Both the position numbers and the translations under genes were made by a program. From NCBI GenBank assembly GCA_026545225.1, contig CM048854.1:28959230-29023229 (forward strand): 64,000 nucleotides of DNA, in the 5' to 3' direction. This document shows, piece after piece, positions 45,401 through 57,408 of this stretch (positions within the stretch are counted from its first letter, which is position 1; each line of letters begins with the position of its first letter). Origin of the DNA: Cornus controversa. Taxonomy: Eukaryota; Streptophyta; Magnoliopsida; Cornales; Cornaceae. The notes under the pieces were generated by a model, which was given only the letters and a program-made list of their open reading frames with translations, was not told where the DNA came from and did no database searches.

Positions 45401-45858
45401 ATGTTCATTCTCTCTCACTCTATCCCTTTTTTTTTCTCTCTCTCTCTCACGAAACTCTGTATTCCTTCTCTCTCACTCTATCCCCTTCTTTTTCTCTCTC
45501 ATACACTGCTGCAACTCAGTCCTCCTTCACCGTTCACACCACCTTCACTCTCTCCCTCTCTTTTTTTTCCCTCTCACGCAGAAATATGGTGACTAAGGAC
45601 ACAAGTCCATTGACAGCGAGCTCCCTCCGGCACACACCACCTCAGGTCACCGTTGCGGCCATGAGATCCCCTGCCACTACAACTCCCGTGCCTCCACCAT
45701 CCCTCCGACACACACCACCTCTGGTCACCATTGTGGCCACTCGATCTCCTGCCACTGCAACTCTAGTGCCCCCACCAACTGTCATTTTCAACCAAGTTAT
45801 GGTTATAGCTAGACACTTTTTTCTTGACTTTGAGTGTGGAAGAAATAGTTTGCTCTAA
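45400..45858 (+). other. CT-rich tract and short repetitive open frame
   Basis: A pyrimidine-rich stretch (45400-45580) contains two TCTCTCTCACTCTATCCC units. It precedes a frame from ATG 45586 (90 codons) that encodes two imperfect repeats (SLRHTPPQVTVAAMRSPAT / SLRHTPPLVTIVATRSPAT). No domain is recognised; it could be a small low-complexity protein but is more likely a chance product of the duplication. Confidence 0.4.
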
Positions 45859-46800
45859 ATACTTTGTTGTGGCCATGATATTCTTTTTACACTAACAGAA
45901 TATATAGTCCTCTAATCACAAGTGATGTATGTAAGTAAAGTGACTGGACATTTCAAAAGTGATGATGTGTTATCATGCATTTTCTGTTTGAATTCAATGT
46001 GTATATTATACTATAGGAAGTTCTTTTTTTGACATTAATGGGTCTTAAACATCTACTACCACATGTCAAATATAGTAATAGTACAAGTAAATATTTTTTC
46101 GTAACTTGCTAAAATAGCACTTATAAGCATAAATATAAGTAATATACTCATAACTAATTAAATAATTTGTTGTTAATTTTCTTTTCAGAATTTGTGCTTT
46201 TTTGATGTGTAAAAGTGAATATACGAAATTAATAAATTTCAATATTGTTCATCAACCGCTTATAAATTTAAATAATATACTTATAACTAATTAAATAATT
46301 TATTGTAAATTTCAATATTGTTCATCAACCTTCCATTCAAGCTTAGTACAGGAATGACAAAAGTGACATAGTAGCAGTAACAAAAACGGGAGGAAGAAAA
46401 TGTAAAACAAGAAGTCACAATCAACAGAAAAAGATGGGAAAAAAAAGTTTGTTCTTAGGTGCTCTTCACATGTTAGTTAAAAGGAGTCTTTGTTCATTAT
46501 TTATTATTTTTTCACGTTTCTTCATTTATTAAGTTTTTTATTATACAGTGTAGGTGCTCTAAGTCATGGGCATGATTGATAACTTCACGGAAAATGATTC
46601 CATGGATCTAGACTTGATTATCCAGTGTATATTGATATACTATTTCATCTTCCTCTTAATTAATTAAATATGATACAACTTCCCACCATTGATGGCTTTG
46701 TCATATGATTGTACAAGTCACTATTCTATTCCCTTTTACTCTTCTTATTTTTCAAATTTCTTTCATTCTGTCCAAAAAGTTTTGCATTCCTTATCTTTAG
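45859..46800. other. Intergenic, no gene seen
   Basis: AT-rich DNA. A short AATAATATACTTATAACTAATTAAATAATTTRTTGT piece occurs near 46138 and 46271. Confidence 0.5.
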
Positions 46801-46804
46801 TCAA

Positions 46805-47275
46805 ACCATAATTAAAGACTCTTGATATTTGATTGTCTTCTTTAATCTTTCGTCTAAATTAATTTAAATAGAATTAGAAAATAGTACATTACTAAATGTA
46901 TCATTAATGTTATTGTGAGAAAAAAAAATGTACATATATATGTCACGTATCTAATGCCTTATTTCTTTATTTAATAAAAAAAATTCAATTAAAGAGTCTT
47001 GATGTTCGATTGTCTTCCTTAATCTTTCGTATAAATTGGTCTAAATATAATTAGGTATAAATTGGTTTAAATATAATTAGAAAATAGTACATCACTACAT
47101 GTAATATAGATATTTTATTGTGAGAAACACCAAAAAAAAACACATGTATATGTCAACTATCTAATGTCTTATTTTTTACTTACAAAAATAAAAAAATTAT
47201 TCAATTAAAGAGTCTTGATGGTGTAAATAGAATATTATAAAATATTACATCACTAAATGTATCATTAATGTTAAA
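46805..47275 (+). repeat. Imperfect tandem repeat, about 2.5 units of 180-230 bp
   Basis: TTAAAGAGTCTTGATGTTCGATTGTCTTC-type starts occur at about 46812, 46993 and 47206, each followed by AATATAATTAGAAAATAGTACAT-type text and then a TATGTCA...TATCTAATG block in the first two. Confidence 0.75.
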
Positions 47276-47494
47276 CTCACCAGACAATAGCGAAAAGATT
47301 TTGGTTACTTTCTGCCATAATTAGACTTTGAGGGTTTGTTTCATAGGTAAGAAAAGAAGATTATGAAGAGTTTAAATGGATGTGAAAATATGAAATAAAT
47401 GTTAGATGAAAAGAATGACATATGAAAATAATGTTACAATAGTCATGAATAGAAGAAAAGAAGGATCCAATTGACAAAACATGATACGTTATGT

Positions 47495-47625
47495 AAATTG
47501 CCACATGTCTAAAATTAAATATTATGGCTTACCCACCATATGGTGGGTATGGCTTGAAAATATCAGTACAAAGAACTTAAAATCTGAGGTTTTTAATTAC
47601 ATGTGGCAATTTATTGTTAGACTAG
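47495..47625. other. Foldback with perfect central palindrome
   Basis: ACCCACCATATGGTGGGT (47531-47548) is a perfect 18-base palindrome. AAATTGCCACATGT (about 47497) and ACATGTGGCAATTT (about 47600) are perfect reverse complements placed around it, so the region can fold into a larger imperfect hairpin. It is probably a small foldback MITE; no target duplication was fixed. Confidence 0.6.
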
Positions 47626-48381
47626 CAATCTGGGGTTTAGAATAACTTAGTTTCATGGGATTGGGTCCGATGTCATGTGAAAAACATAAAACCATGCAAA
47701 GTTACATTGAGTGGTCTATTTTTGACCAATAGATCTTAATTAATCATCTATTTTTTTTCTTTTGTTATGAATGGTGCTTCTAGCTTTAATTAGCTTTCTC
47801 TGTCTCTTTTTATTTTTATTTAATGGATTTATCTATACTTATAATCTGAACCTATAGCTTTAATTAACTGTCATGTATCTTTTTATTTAATTGAACAGTA
47901 AAAATATCAAATTTAAGTTTATTTCTCCATTTAATAAACTGACTTTATTCATTGAACTTTCTTTTTCCTCTCCATTTATTAGTGGCACACCAGTGGATAA
48001 CTTCACCATATTTGGCAATATAAGTTAGTTTCTTTATAAACTTTTTATAGACTCTTTTTAGACTTATCATTTTCTATGTCTGATTTTTAAAATTTTTCTA
48101 TGTCATTTTCTATATCAGGTAAATCATGATATCAAATACATGGTAAGCTTATTATTTATTTTTTGTTTTTTTTAACATCTATAACTTATCTTATTTTTAA
48201 GAATTCATTGAATTTAATATGTAGCTAAATTTCTTGAAAAAAAAATTATTCTATTATTATTCGTGATGAACGTGAGCTCAATATCATTAGAGCTAGGAAG
48301 GTGAGTCCACTCATTACATTTTTTTATTTGTTATAATTTTAATTAACATTTTTTTCGTACTTAGTTTTTTAATAATTTTAG

Positions 48382-49042
48382 GTGGCTAGGAAACATTCAG
48401 AAGCTTACACTTCGTGCAAGGGAAAGGAAAAAGTGGGGATGTGTTTTTTACCATTAATTTTGTTTCGTTTACTATACACATGTAAATATTATTTTATTTT
48501 ATTTTTATATTTTCAACAATTACCATCTTTTAGGGACCTTTTTCTTATATTATATTCAGTTTATGTAATTATCATATTGCCACTTTCTTAAAATATTTAG
48601 TATAGAATGCTAAAACCAACATTTACAATTATTTTAACAGTTAATTGACATCTTATAGGAATCTAATCCTAATGTCTCAAAAGCTGCATTAACACATTTT
48701 ATGGTGCACCCTTCTGTAATTACTATATCAACACCTCATCAGTTGTATTATATTATTCCTCTACAAAGAACTCCGATAACATTGAAGAATGTGGCATCTA
48801 ATATGCAAACATCACCTCAATTAGAAGTGTCTTTTGATCTTTCTCCTAGAAATCTTAGTCAAGAGTTTCTTACTACTAATCTAAATCAGCAAATTTTGGA
48901 ACATGTTCCTCCATCAAAAGCTGCAATAGCCCAACGTTTACAACGAGATAGGGAGAAAAATGAACGCCCTCCAGTACAACCAAGATTTTTTCCTGGTTTG
49001 CCTCGGCATCGGCGTCGGCCTCAGCGTATGTTCTTATATTAG
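48382..49042 (+). pseudogene. Helitron N-terminal region remnant
   Basis: The pieces 48382-48450 (ARKHSEAYTSCKGKEK) and 48701-49042 (ending in RDREKNERPPVQPRFFPGLPRHRRRPQR) precede the conserved Helitron blocks and are probably the variable N-terminus with introns between. No domain is recognised; the assignment rests on position. Confidence 0.4.
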
Positions 49043-49049
49043 AAATTAA

Positions 49050-49990
49050 ATAAATCAAATGTTATTCAGAATGATCATCTGAATGATAAATTACAAAACA
49101 CATGTGGTAATGTAACTGTCAATGTTTGGTCTAAACATAATCTTAATCGGCATTCTTTGGCTAACATGAATGTATCATGTCCTTATTCTAAAGTCTTACA
49201 CTGGATGGATGAAAAATTGAAAAACTTATTTTGCAGGCATCCTTTTTTTGGGACATGTTGTCTGCAAGGAAAGATTCAAGTATTTGCCCTACTTACACCC
49301 CCTCCAAAACTTGCATCATTATACAACAGTGATGATGATAAATCAAAATCGTTTCATCGTTATCCTCAAGAATATCATGCAGCTAATGCATTTACGAGTC
49401 TGGGTGTTCAAATAAATGACAGAGTTCTTAGTGGTGGGGGTCCAACATCATTCACCACTCATGGAGAACTGCGACATCATACAGGAACGCTTTTACCCCA
49501 ATCAAGACAGGAAGCAAGTTATGCTCAGTTGTACATTTATGACTCTGAAGCAACTTTAGACATTCGTAGTCGTAAAAATTCGCATATGTGGAGGGATGTT
49601 CTCGAAGATATTCAAAAGCAAATTGTTGCAGTATAACGTATTTTCAAAAAAAATTCGTCAAGCATCAGCAATACTAGAGCAACTAAATTTAGCAAACCAA
49701 AATATACCTACATATCTTCATTACTCTCCTTTTTAAACAGCAGATTGACGTAGGTATAATCTGCCAACAACAAATGAGGTTGCAGTTATGTTGCCAGGAG
49801 ATAGAACTCAAGTCAGTGGAATGAGAGATATTGTTGTGCGCTTGAGAGAAAATAATGAATTGATGCGAATTAATGAATGTCACCCAGTTTATTTGCCTTT
49901 ACATTATGTTTTGTTGTTCCCTTATGATGAGCTTAGATAAGAACCTGAGTTAAAACAATGGAACATCCTAGATGGGAGACACACAAGTAA
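49050..49990 (+). pseudogene. Helitron conserved block upstream of the Rep domain
   Basis: The frame 49157-49636 reads CPYSKVLHWMDEKL, FGTCCLQGKIQVFALLTPPP, NAFTSLGVQINDRVLSGGGP, THGELRHHTGTLLP and YAQLYIYDSE. This is the standard lead-in of plant Helitron helicases (HW.DE, CC..GK, FTS.G, GP..F..HGE..H..G.L.P, YAQLYIYD). It continues after a frame change in EVAVMLPGDRTQVSGMRDIVVRL and LPLHYVLLFPY. Confidence 0.8.
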
Positions 49991-50024
49991 TAGACTTACC
50001 CAATTACAGTTCTATGCTTATCAT

Positions 50025-51352
50025 TTGTTTAAACGTTCTTCTGAGTACTTAACCATTTTAAGAAGTGAAAAATTATTTCAGGAGTTCATTGTAGATGTTT
50101 GGGCCGCTACTGAGCAAAAGCGATTGACGTATTACAAGCTAAATCAGCCTAAACTCCATCGCGAACTCTACCAGGGTCTGACAGATATTCCTGCAGATGG
50201 ATTTAAACCCCATCAAGTTAGGCAACGAATAGTTTTGCCTTCTTCATTCAGGGGTAGTCCAAGACATATATATTTGAGATCTTTCAAGATTCAATGGCAA
50301 TTATTCGGTACAATCAAGATCCAGATATCTTCCTTATAATAACTGCAAATCTTAACGGGCATGAAATCACTTCAGTTTTATTACCACATCAACAGGCCAT
50401 TGATTGTCCTGATTTAGTTGCCCGTGTTTTTGAAATGAAGTGACACGCTCTAATGATGGAGTTAGATAATAAGAAGATGTTTGACAAAAAAGTTGGGCAT
50501 GTCTTCACAATTGAATTCCAAAAATGGAGGTTGTTGCACATGCATTTACTCATATTCCTCGAAGGTCGAAACAAAATTCGAACATGCGTTCAGGTGGATA
50601 AAATTGTGTCATCTGAATTTCATATCCAAATGAAGATCCCACACTTTTTGAAACTATCAAGAGTTGTATGGTTCATGGACCGTGTGGTACTCGAAATCCA
50701 CACGCATCGTGTATGAAAAATGGTAAATGCACTAAGAGGTACCCTAAACAGTTTTCAGAAGAAACAAGTATGGACCAAGATGGATACCCTCTATATCGAT
50801 GATGCGATGATGGTCGCGGTTATTCTATGAAGGGACATGATGTTGATAATAGAGATATTGTGCCATATAACCTGTATTTGTCCAAAATGTTCAACTGTCA
50901 TAGCAATATGGAAGTTTGTGCGAGATTGAGATGTGTAAAATATATTCACAAGTATATTTACAAGGGTCATGATCACACGACAATGATTTTGGGCTGCGTA
51001 AATGAGATTCAACAATACCTTGATGCAAAATACATCAAGCTGGCAGAAACTGCTTAGCGAATATTTAACAATTCAATGCACGAAGAACTTCCAAATATTG
51101 TGAGATTACAACTTCATTTACCTGGCAAACATCATGTTGTTTACAATCAAGCTGATTCAATACATAAGAACATGGATAGGGTTAAGGCTGAAGTGTCAAC
51201 TCTTACTGGGTTTTTTTCGTGCTGTGCTACCAATGAAAATGCCTGTGCATTTACTTATCAATAATTTCTCCTCCATTATGTATGTCACATCAAGAAAAGA
51301 AGTGGACAAAAAGATAAAGAAGATTTGCAATTGGTATAATGTACTTTGTTAG
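50025..51352 (+). pseudogene. Helitron Rep (HUH nuclease) domain, broken
   Basis: 50025-50400 holds the start of the Helitron_like_N region (IVDVWAATEQKRLTYY, VRQRIVLPSSFRGSPRHI, then an ITANLNGHEI-type block in another frame). The metal-binding HMH of the HUH motif is at 50537-50545, before LLIFLE. The catalytic-tyrosine segment KYIHKYIYKGHD is at 50938-50973. Between them an MVHGPCG..NPHASCMKNGKC-type block can be read across frames. The domain normally nicks DNA for rolling-circle transposition. Frameshifts and stops prevent function. Confidence 0.8.
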
Positions 51353-52163
51353 CCCCAATGAAGGTGAGAGATTTTACTTGCGTTTGTCACTTACTGTTAT
51401 TAAAGGACCGCAATTCTTTGAATGTTTACAAACCGTCAATAATATCTTGCACGAAACATTCAAATCTACATATGTTGAAAGGGGACTTCTGAAATATGAT
51501 AAAGAATGGGTGCAATGCCTTGATGAAATAGCAACCATAAAAAATGGACATCAATTGAGGAGTTTGTTCAGTGTTATTTTGACACATTGCTCCCCACTAC
51601 AACCGCATGCGTTATGGAATAAATTTTCAGTGCACATGTGTGATGATCTTGCTTGCATAATTTTTAAAAACTTTGTCATTCTCAATCCAATTGAGTTTCA
51701 TATCGAAGATTATGGTTTGTATCTTCTGAATCAGCTACTATAGGAATCTAGTAAGAGTTTAATTGACTTTTGACCAATGCCACTGCCGACTGGCAATTGG
51801 AGTATAATAGTTGGAAACAGACTTATCTGGAAATATCATCAACTCCAAGCTGATGCACAACAATCAGATGTTCAATTTGATATTAACCGCCTTAATGATG
51901 GACAATGTGCTGTTTATAGTGCAATTACTTCTTCAGTACTCAAAAATGACGAGACAACATTTTTCTTAAGTGGTGGTGCTGGAACAAGAAAAACGTTTTT
52001 GTATAATACAATTACAACAAAATGTCGCATCTTTGAACTCATTGTTATCATTGTGGCTTCATCTGCTATTGTTTCTTTGTTATTGATAGGGGGTCGTACT
52101 GCACATTCTACGTTCTGCATTTCACTAGATATGTTGAAAAATTCAATTTGTGGGTTTACATAG
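51339..52163 (+). pseudogene. Helitron linker and N-terminal Pif1-like helicase
   Basis: 51339-51743 matches the Rep-helicase linker (FYLRLSLTVIKGPQFF, HETFKSTYVERGLL). 51777-52163 begins the helicase: [16 protein letters not shown], then Walker A at 51972-51995 reading GGAGTRKT, where the invariant Gly before Lys is Arg (AGA). [20 protein letters not shown] follows. A Walker-B-type [13 protein letters not shown] is encoded after a stop at about 52200. The region from 52044 is repeated at 60041. Confidence 0.75.
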
Positions 52164-52584
52164 TAATCGTTGCATACAGAGTTATTTAGGGAAGCGAAAT
52201 TGATAATTTAGGATGAAGTTCCTATGCATCATAGGTATTTTGTGGAAGCTGTTGATCGCACTCTTCAGGATATTTGCGATAATGAGAAGCCATTTGAGAC
52301 GCTCTGTACTCTGGAATCAGGTACACGTTCTAATTTTGAATTTGAACATGCACCTGAATAATACAGACACTGCAAATGCAGACTTTTCAAATTTCTTGAC
52401 GGAATTAATATTTCTGCAAGTATACAAGTTGTTAATAATTTTACTAGCGTGTTATTTTTTGACATCCCACCTTAACATTTGTTTTTTTTAGATTGGATCA
52501 AACCCACAAGAAAATACAAAACTTTTACAGATAATACGAAAGTGTAGGAATTTAAGTAACTTACTATGTGCAGTTTATCTAGAC

Positions 52585-53247
52585 TTGAGTTTTGCGGGTA
52601 TAGTTACAACAAATTCTTTAAATAAGCGTACAATTCTTTCTGCCCGAAATGATGATATTAGTACTATCAATAGTGTTACATTAAATATATTTCCTAGGGA
52701 GACGGTTACTTATTTTGCAATTGACAAAATATTGGAAGATGAGTTAGTAGATCGAACCATTACTAATCAATATCCTAATGAATTTTTAAATTCATTAGAT
52801 CATTCAAGGTTACCACCCTTTAAGCTGAATTTGAAAATAGGATGTCTGGATATGTTGTTAAGGAACATTGCACCCAAAGATGGCCTATGCAATGGCACAC
52901 GACTGATGGTTGTCAAGTGTGCACATCGCATAATTGAAGCAGAGATTCTGATGGGAGATAAATGTGATAATTTTGTCTTTATTGTAATAATATCCTTGAC
53001 TCCATCTTCTTCAGAATTGCCCATTAAAATGACAAGACATCAATTTCTTATTCGACTGGCCTATGCAATGACCATGATTAAATCTCAAGGACAATCTGTT
53101 CCATTTGTTGGGGTTAATTTGCACACTCCGATATTTAGTCATAGGCAGCTATATGTTGCACTGTCTAGATGCACCAGTTCTGAACGTATAAGTATCCTTA
53201 TTCCAAACGACAGTCTACATTCTACAACAAATATTGTCTACCCATAA
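52585..53247 (+). pseudogene. Helitron Pif1-like helicase C-terminal part
   Basis: An uninterrupted 220-codon frame has [52 protein letters not shown], then [13 protein letters not shown] and [19 protein letters not shown]. These match the C-terminal motifs of Helitron/Pif1 helicases, including motif VI. It normally drives strand displacement in transposition. It lies just 5' of the Stowaway insertion. The preceding stretch (52200-52500) has lost 88 bases relative to the copy at 60041. Confidence 0.8.
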
Positions 53248-53465
53248 GTTCTATTATAGCGTTCTAATCAAAGTGTGTCATCCAATATAACTTTGTAGGA
53301 TTGGGATGCTGCTACAAGAAAGCTCCGATATATCAACTCATCTTCACTACGCAATTGGAGAAGTAATGAGATAATTCTTTGTGTTTATTCTAAATTATTA
53401 TATTTTACCTAATGTTAATATAATAAAATATTAGATGAGTCTTTTATGAATTATTATATTACATA

Positions 53466-53726
53466 CTCCCTCCAACCATAATTTTAGTCCAAAGGATGTC
53501 CCAAAATACATGTCAATTTCCTAAAATAGATGTACTATCTTTTATATGATTCCTAAACTACCCTTTTTAGACTCCACTATCTTAAAAGTTAGCCCACTAT
53601 ATAATAATAATACTAACTTTAAACAAGGACTAATATGTAAATTCATTCATTACCACTATAAAAAGTTGGGCCCATTATAAAAAGTTGGATTCCCCAAATA
53701 TCCCAAGAATTATGGGACAGAGGGAA
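53466..53726. mobile_element. Stowaway (Tc1/mariner) MITE, 261 bp, in unit 1
   Basis: The left end is CTCCCTCCAACCATAA and the right end, reverse complemented, TTCCCTCTGTCCCATAA, with TA target duplications (53464-53465, 53727-53728). CTCCCTCCRTCCC is the standard Stowaway terminus. The unit 2 copy at 61557 has 12 more bases. Confidence 0.85.
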
Positions 53727-54020
53727 TATAATGTTATATATTTTGTAGATTGTTATACATAGTCCTTTTCTGAATGTGAAGTACATTCATATTGATGCAA
53801 TGATATTATTCTCGGTAGTGAATAAAATTTATGCTTCATCTTTGAAGAAGTAAAAAAGAAAGAGATGCGTGGTCATTCTTTTTTTTTTTAAACAGTAGCT
53901 AATGCAGTTAGTGTTTTGTAAATATTTATTTTATTGACACGTTGATTATATGAAATCAGTTTCTATTTCAGTCCAATAATTTTTTGTTTTATAGTGTCAT
54001 AAGCACGGGCAATACGCTAG

Positions 54021-54815
54021 TGTGTGTATATATATATATATGTAAACACTTGCAAAGCATAGAAGGTGGAGACAAGTCAACATTAATCAAAACCGCATGA
54101 CATCCTACGTGACAAGATTGAATAAAGAGCGAAATTAAAATAATTAGAGGAAATCACCATATTGATTCCAGTATTTGCACTCAATTCCCATAATTAGGGA
54201 TCAACAGTCATAATCTGTACTTGGATTTGGAGAGAAAATATGTAATCCATGAGAAAAATATATAATCAGTTAAGAGAGAATATTATAAATACACTCACAA
54301 GGCTCCATAAAAGGGCAGATCGTGCTTCCCCCAAAATACTTCGTGTTCATGTTTTAAATTTAGGGTTAAATACCCTTTGACCTAACTACAATTAGACATA
54401 ACTTTTCAAAAATCTTGCATTGACCTCCCCTTTGACATTATCGATTTACTTTTTGGTGTGATTTTACTTTAGTACCCCCAATATTTTAATGTTAAAATAC
54501 CCAAAAATTTTATTCCTGTATAGTGACCAAGTTACCCACCTTAAAAAAAACAGAGCTTACCAATTTTACCTTAATTTTCATCCATTTATCTTCTCGATCT
54601 CTTATATATATATATATAGACACACACATATAGAGAACACATATACACACCAGCGCCCTAACATTTTCATTACACAACTAAACCAACCAAAGTTTTCACA
54701 TATACACACACCAATGTAATAAGGTTTTCATCACACCACTGCACCAACCAAGGTTTTGAACTTCTCTCTTTTATATATATGTATATATATATACACACAC
54801 ACGCATATACACACA
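54021..54815. other. Flank of the Helitron, LTR-like promoter text
   Basis: No gene is seen. A TATTATAAATACACTC box at about 54286 and AC/TA microsatellites at 54603-54650 and 54773-54810 are visible. The whole stretch is repeated at 62121-62925. Confidence 0.5.
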
Positions 54816-55044
54816 TCACTGCATGGCCCATGTTTTGCGAACGAGTTCGAAGGCCTTAGAGGCGAAATCGAACGTGTTTCTGTTATGATTTAGGTGTAAA
54901 AATAGGTCTTTGAACTGGTTATCGGCTCGATTGTATATGATGTGGGTTTCGATAGTGGCAAGGAGTTGGGCGACATAAGGGTTGTGTGGGTTAGATTGGG
55001 TTCTTATTGCATATTTTTCGGCAGCTGTTGAAGTTGCGGTGGTG
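54816..55044 (-). pseudogene. Unidentified protein fragment, unit 1
   Basis: On - a frame reads TAAEKYAIRTQSNPHNPYV, then ATIETHIIYNRADNQFKDL and KAFELVRKTWAMQ, ending at a TGA (complement of 54816-54818). The frame is kept in unit 2 (62926), with several differences between the two still giving sensible residues. I do not recognise the family. It looks like one exon of a gene, possibly captured. Confidence 0.4.
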
Positions 55045-55913
55045 GTGTAAGTACATATATATATATATCATTTTCCCATATTATTTACATCAATGTTAGT
55101 ATCCTTGATTAATTTGTTTCGTATTCCATTTAAATTGCACGGGAGTACAAAACTTGAATAAGAATCGTCTCCTCTGTAATTTTATATCCAGTGTCGCCAA
55201 GTATTTAAATTAATAACACAACAACTTTAAATTAGGATACAATAATTACATAAAGAAGTTAAATTCTCGATTTAATAATATGACAACGTTACAATACAAT
55301 ATAATATATTATACAAGTGTTAACATCTTTATTGTAAATATGTTGTGAGTGTTATGTTTGTGACATTCGGATCTTACTCGATGACTTAGTCTCCATTTGC
55401 TTCGAGTAAAATATTTTCTTGTGAAAATTTTCACAAGATGTTTGTTAGCGTCACTCAAACTAATTATTCAATATTTCATCAATTCAAATATTTTGTAAAA
55501 ATATTTTACGAGTATAATATTTTTTTTTTAAAATATACAATTAAACATCAAATTTTTTAAAAAATATTTTACGTTGAAACAAACGAAAGTTATATAATTT
55601 TTATAGTTAGGTGTCGCTTTCGTATTCTGAACGTACTTTCATTCCGTGTTGTGTACCACGAAGAAATTAATTTTTTTTAGTTTTTCACTCTCTGTGACTT
55701 AGTTAGATATCGACAATAAATATTTTTTTTACTACACCGACATTAATTTATCTCTGCAAAAATTGAAAGGTAAAAATGAGGTCCCCACATAGTCACATGA
55801 TCACATCTACATATGTGCCATATATGTTAGTTGGATCAGTCCATTTTTTTTCTTAGAAGCTTTATTGATTGATGATTGCATGTGGACCATCAATAAGAAC
55901 CACAGTACAAAAG

Positions 55914-57408
55914 CGGATGGTCTAGATTGGATCACATTAACATCGTCATCCTCTGCAATTAGAGATCAGAGTGCATATAGGATCATTTAAAACACTATGG
56001 TGAAGCTGTCTTCGATTGCTACTACGTAGAAGCAGCCTGATTCAGTACACTGCCAGGACAGGAACGCATCAGAGGGCAATAATACAGGACAGAAGTTTTT
56101 TTTTTTGGATTGTTATATTAAGCTACGCGGTTGCAGCAGTGGATTCGAATGAGATATAACGGATTCGAATTCGTATCAACGTAACATTTTTACATAACAA
56201 AATCAGTAATGTTATGTTACGGAATCAGTTATTGCAGTTGTTTGACAAATAAGCTCAAAAATAGAGTTAGTGCAGTTGTTTAACAAACAAACTCGAGAAT
56301 CAAGATAAAATTTAAATAGTTAAACTAATAGGATGTTTAAAAGACAAAAAAATAAAAGTCCCTTATGTGTCTTGAACTTATGTTGAATGCGTTTAATCTA
56401 AATTTTGTAACATTTTTTAGATTTTTTGATAGTTGTCAATTAAAAGCAACCATTTTTGCAATTTTTGTTATATCTATTGCAGCCCCTAAATAAGCTATTG
56501 GACTGGCTATTGTTTCTTCAATTTATCGTAATTGAAAATTCAATTGACATAGAACGAGCATCTCTTTAAGCCAGATATAAGATAAGATATCGTTTGAAAA
56601 GATAATGATAACTACTCTGTCTCTTAATATCTCTCATAGTTAACCCAATTCCTATAGTGATGAATATGAGCGCAATTGAAATTCCTTGGGAGTTATACAT
56701 TTTTGTATTGATAAGACCATTCACTAGCTCGATCTCTCCCCTGGATGAACCATATAGCCAAGAGAACCCATGAACTAGAAAATTGGAAAACGTAATTAAA
56801 TGAATTTTCTACTATAATAGACCTATTAAATATTTTATCCTATAAAAAAGAGAGTCAGGGCAGATCTAAAGGTACGCCACAATTTAATTACATAATTAAT
56901 TTTTACTTATACAATTACAAGTACTAACTTGATTGTAAGAGTATACTCGGCCAACATCCCGCGAACCTTGCTCTAACTCTTCTGTTCTGTAGAAAAATTG
57001 CGCTGAATCAGGCCAAACAAATTTATGCATTAACAGTTCACATAAGCTAAAAAAACAACCGATACACTAATTTTTACATCACAATTCTACAAACATGAAT
57101 TTTTAGGAAATTTTAGTAATTTTTATTGAATTTTGTAATACCATTTAATACAAATAGTGACTTATTTACTACATTGATGAATAATAATATATTTAAGCAT
57201 TAAATAAATTAAAGTTCATACCATATATAATATATGAGAAGAGAAAATAAAATTAAAAAATATGTTATACAAGTCAAAAATATAATTTTTACAGAAAAAA
57301 TAAATATGTTATAATAATATTAAAAAATAAAAATAAATTGCATTCTAAAAGAAAGGTTAATGAATTTAACTTTTGACCAATCCTAAAAATAGAATATATT
57401 TAAAAGTT
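55914..57408. other. Intergenic, no gene seen
   Basis: AT-rich DNA after the end of the visible duplication. The text GTTAGTGCAGTTGTTT(A/G)ACAAA recurs near 56228 and 56267. No coding region is supported. Confidence 0.5.

Larger units (their letters stand above)
47832..54020 (+). mobile_element. Helitron, degenerate autonomous type (RepHel)
   Basis: The 3' end is fixed by GCACGGGCAATACGCTAG followed by host T at 54021, matching the conserved GCACGGGCAAT..CTAGT end of plant Helitrons; the 5' half of the usual hairpin is worn. The 5' end is proposed at TCTATACTTATAATCTGAAC after an A (47831), which fits the TC start and A|T insertion, but this is less sure. Inside are a Helitron N-terminal conserved block, a Rep HUH nuclease region and a Pif1-like helicase. 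Many stops and frameshifts show it is inactive. It contains a Stowaway MITE at 53466. Confidence 0.8.
52044..55913 (+). repeat. Segmental direct duplication, unit 1
   Basis: The stretch from GTTATCATTGTGGCTTC (52044) to CAGTACAAAAG (55913) aligns end to end with 60041-64000 at high identity. It covers the last third of the Helitron and about 1.9 kb beyond its 3' end, so it was copied as a segment rather than by transposition. The distance between matching points is about 8.0-8.1 kb. Unit 2 reaches the window edge, so the true length is unknown. Confidence 0.9.

Noticed and set aside
54286-54300. A full LTR retrotransposon in the Helitron flank
   Set aside because: A TATAAATA box is present, but no TG...CA ends, target duplication or paired LTR could be found.
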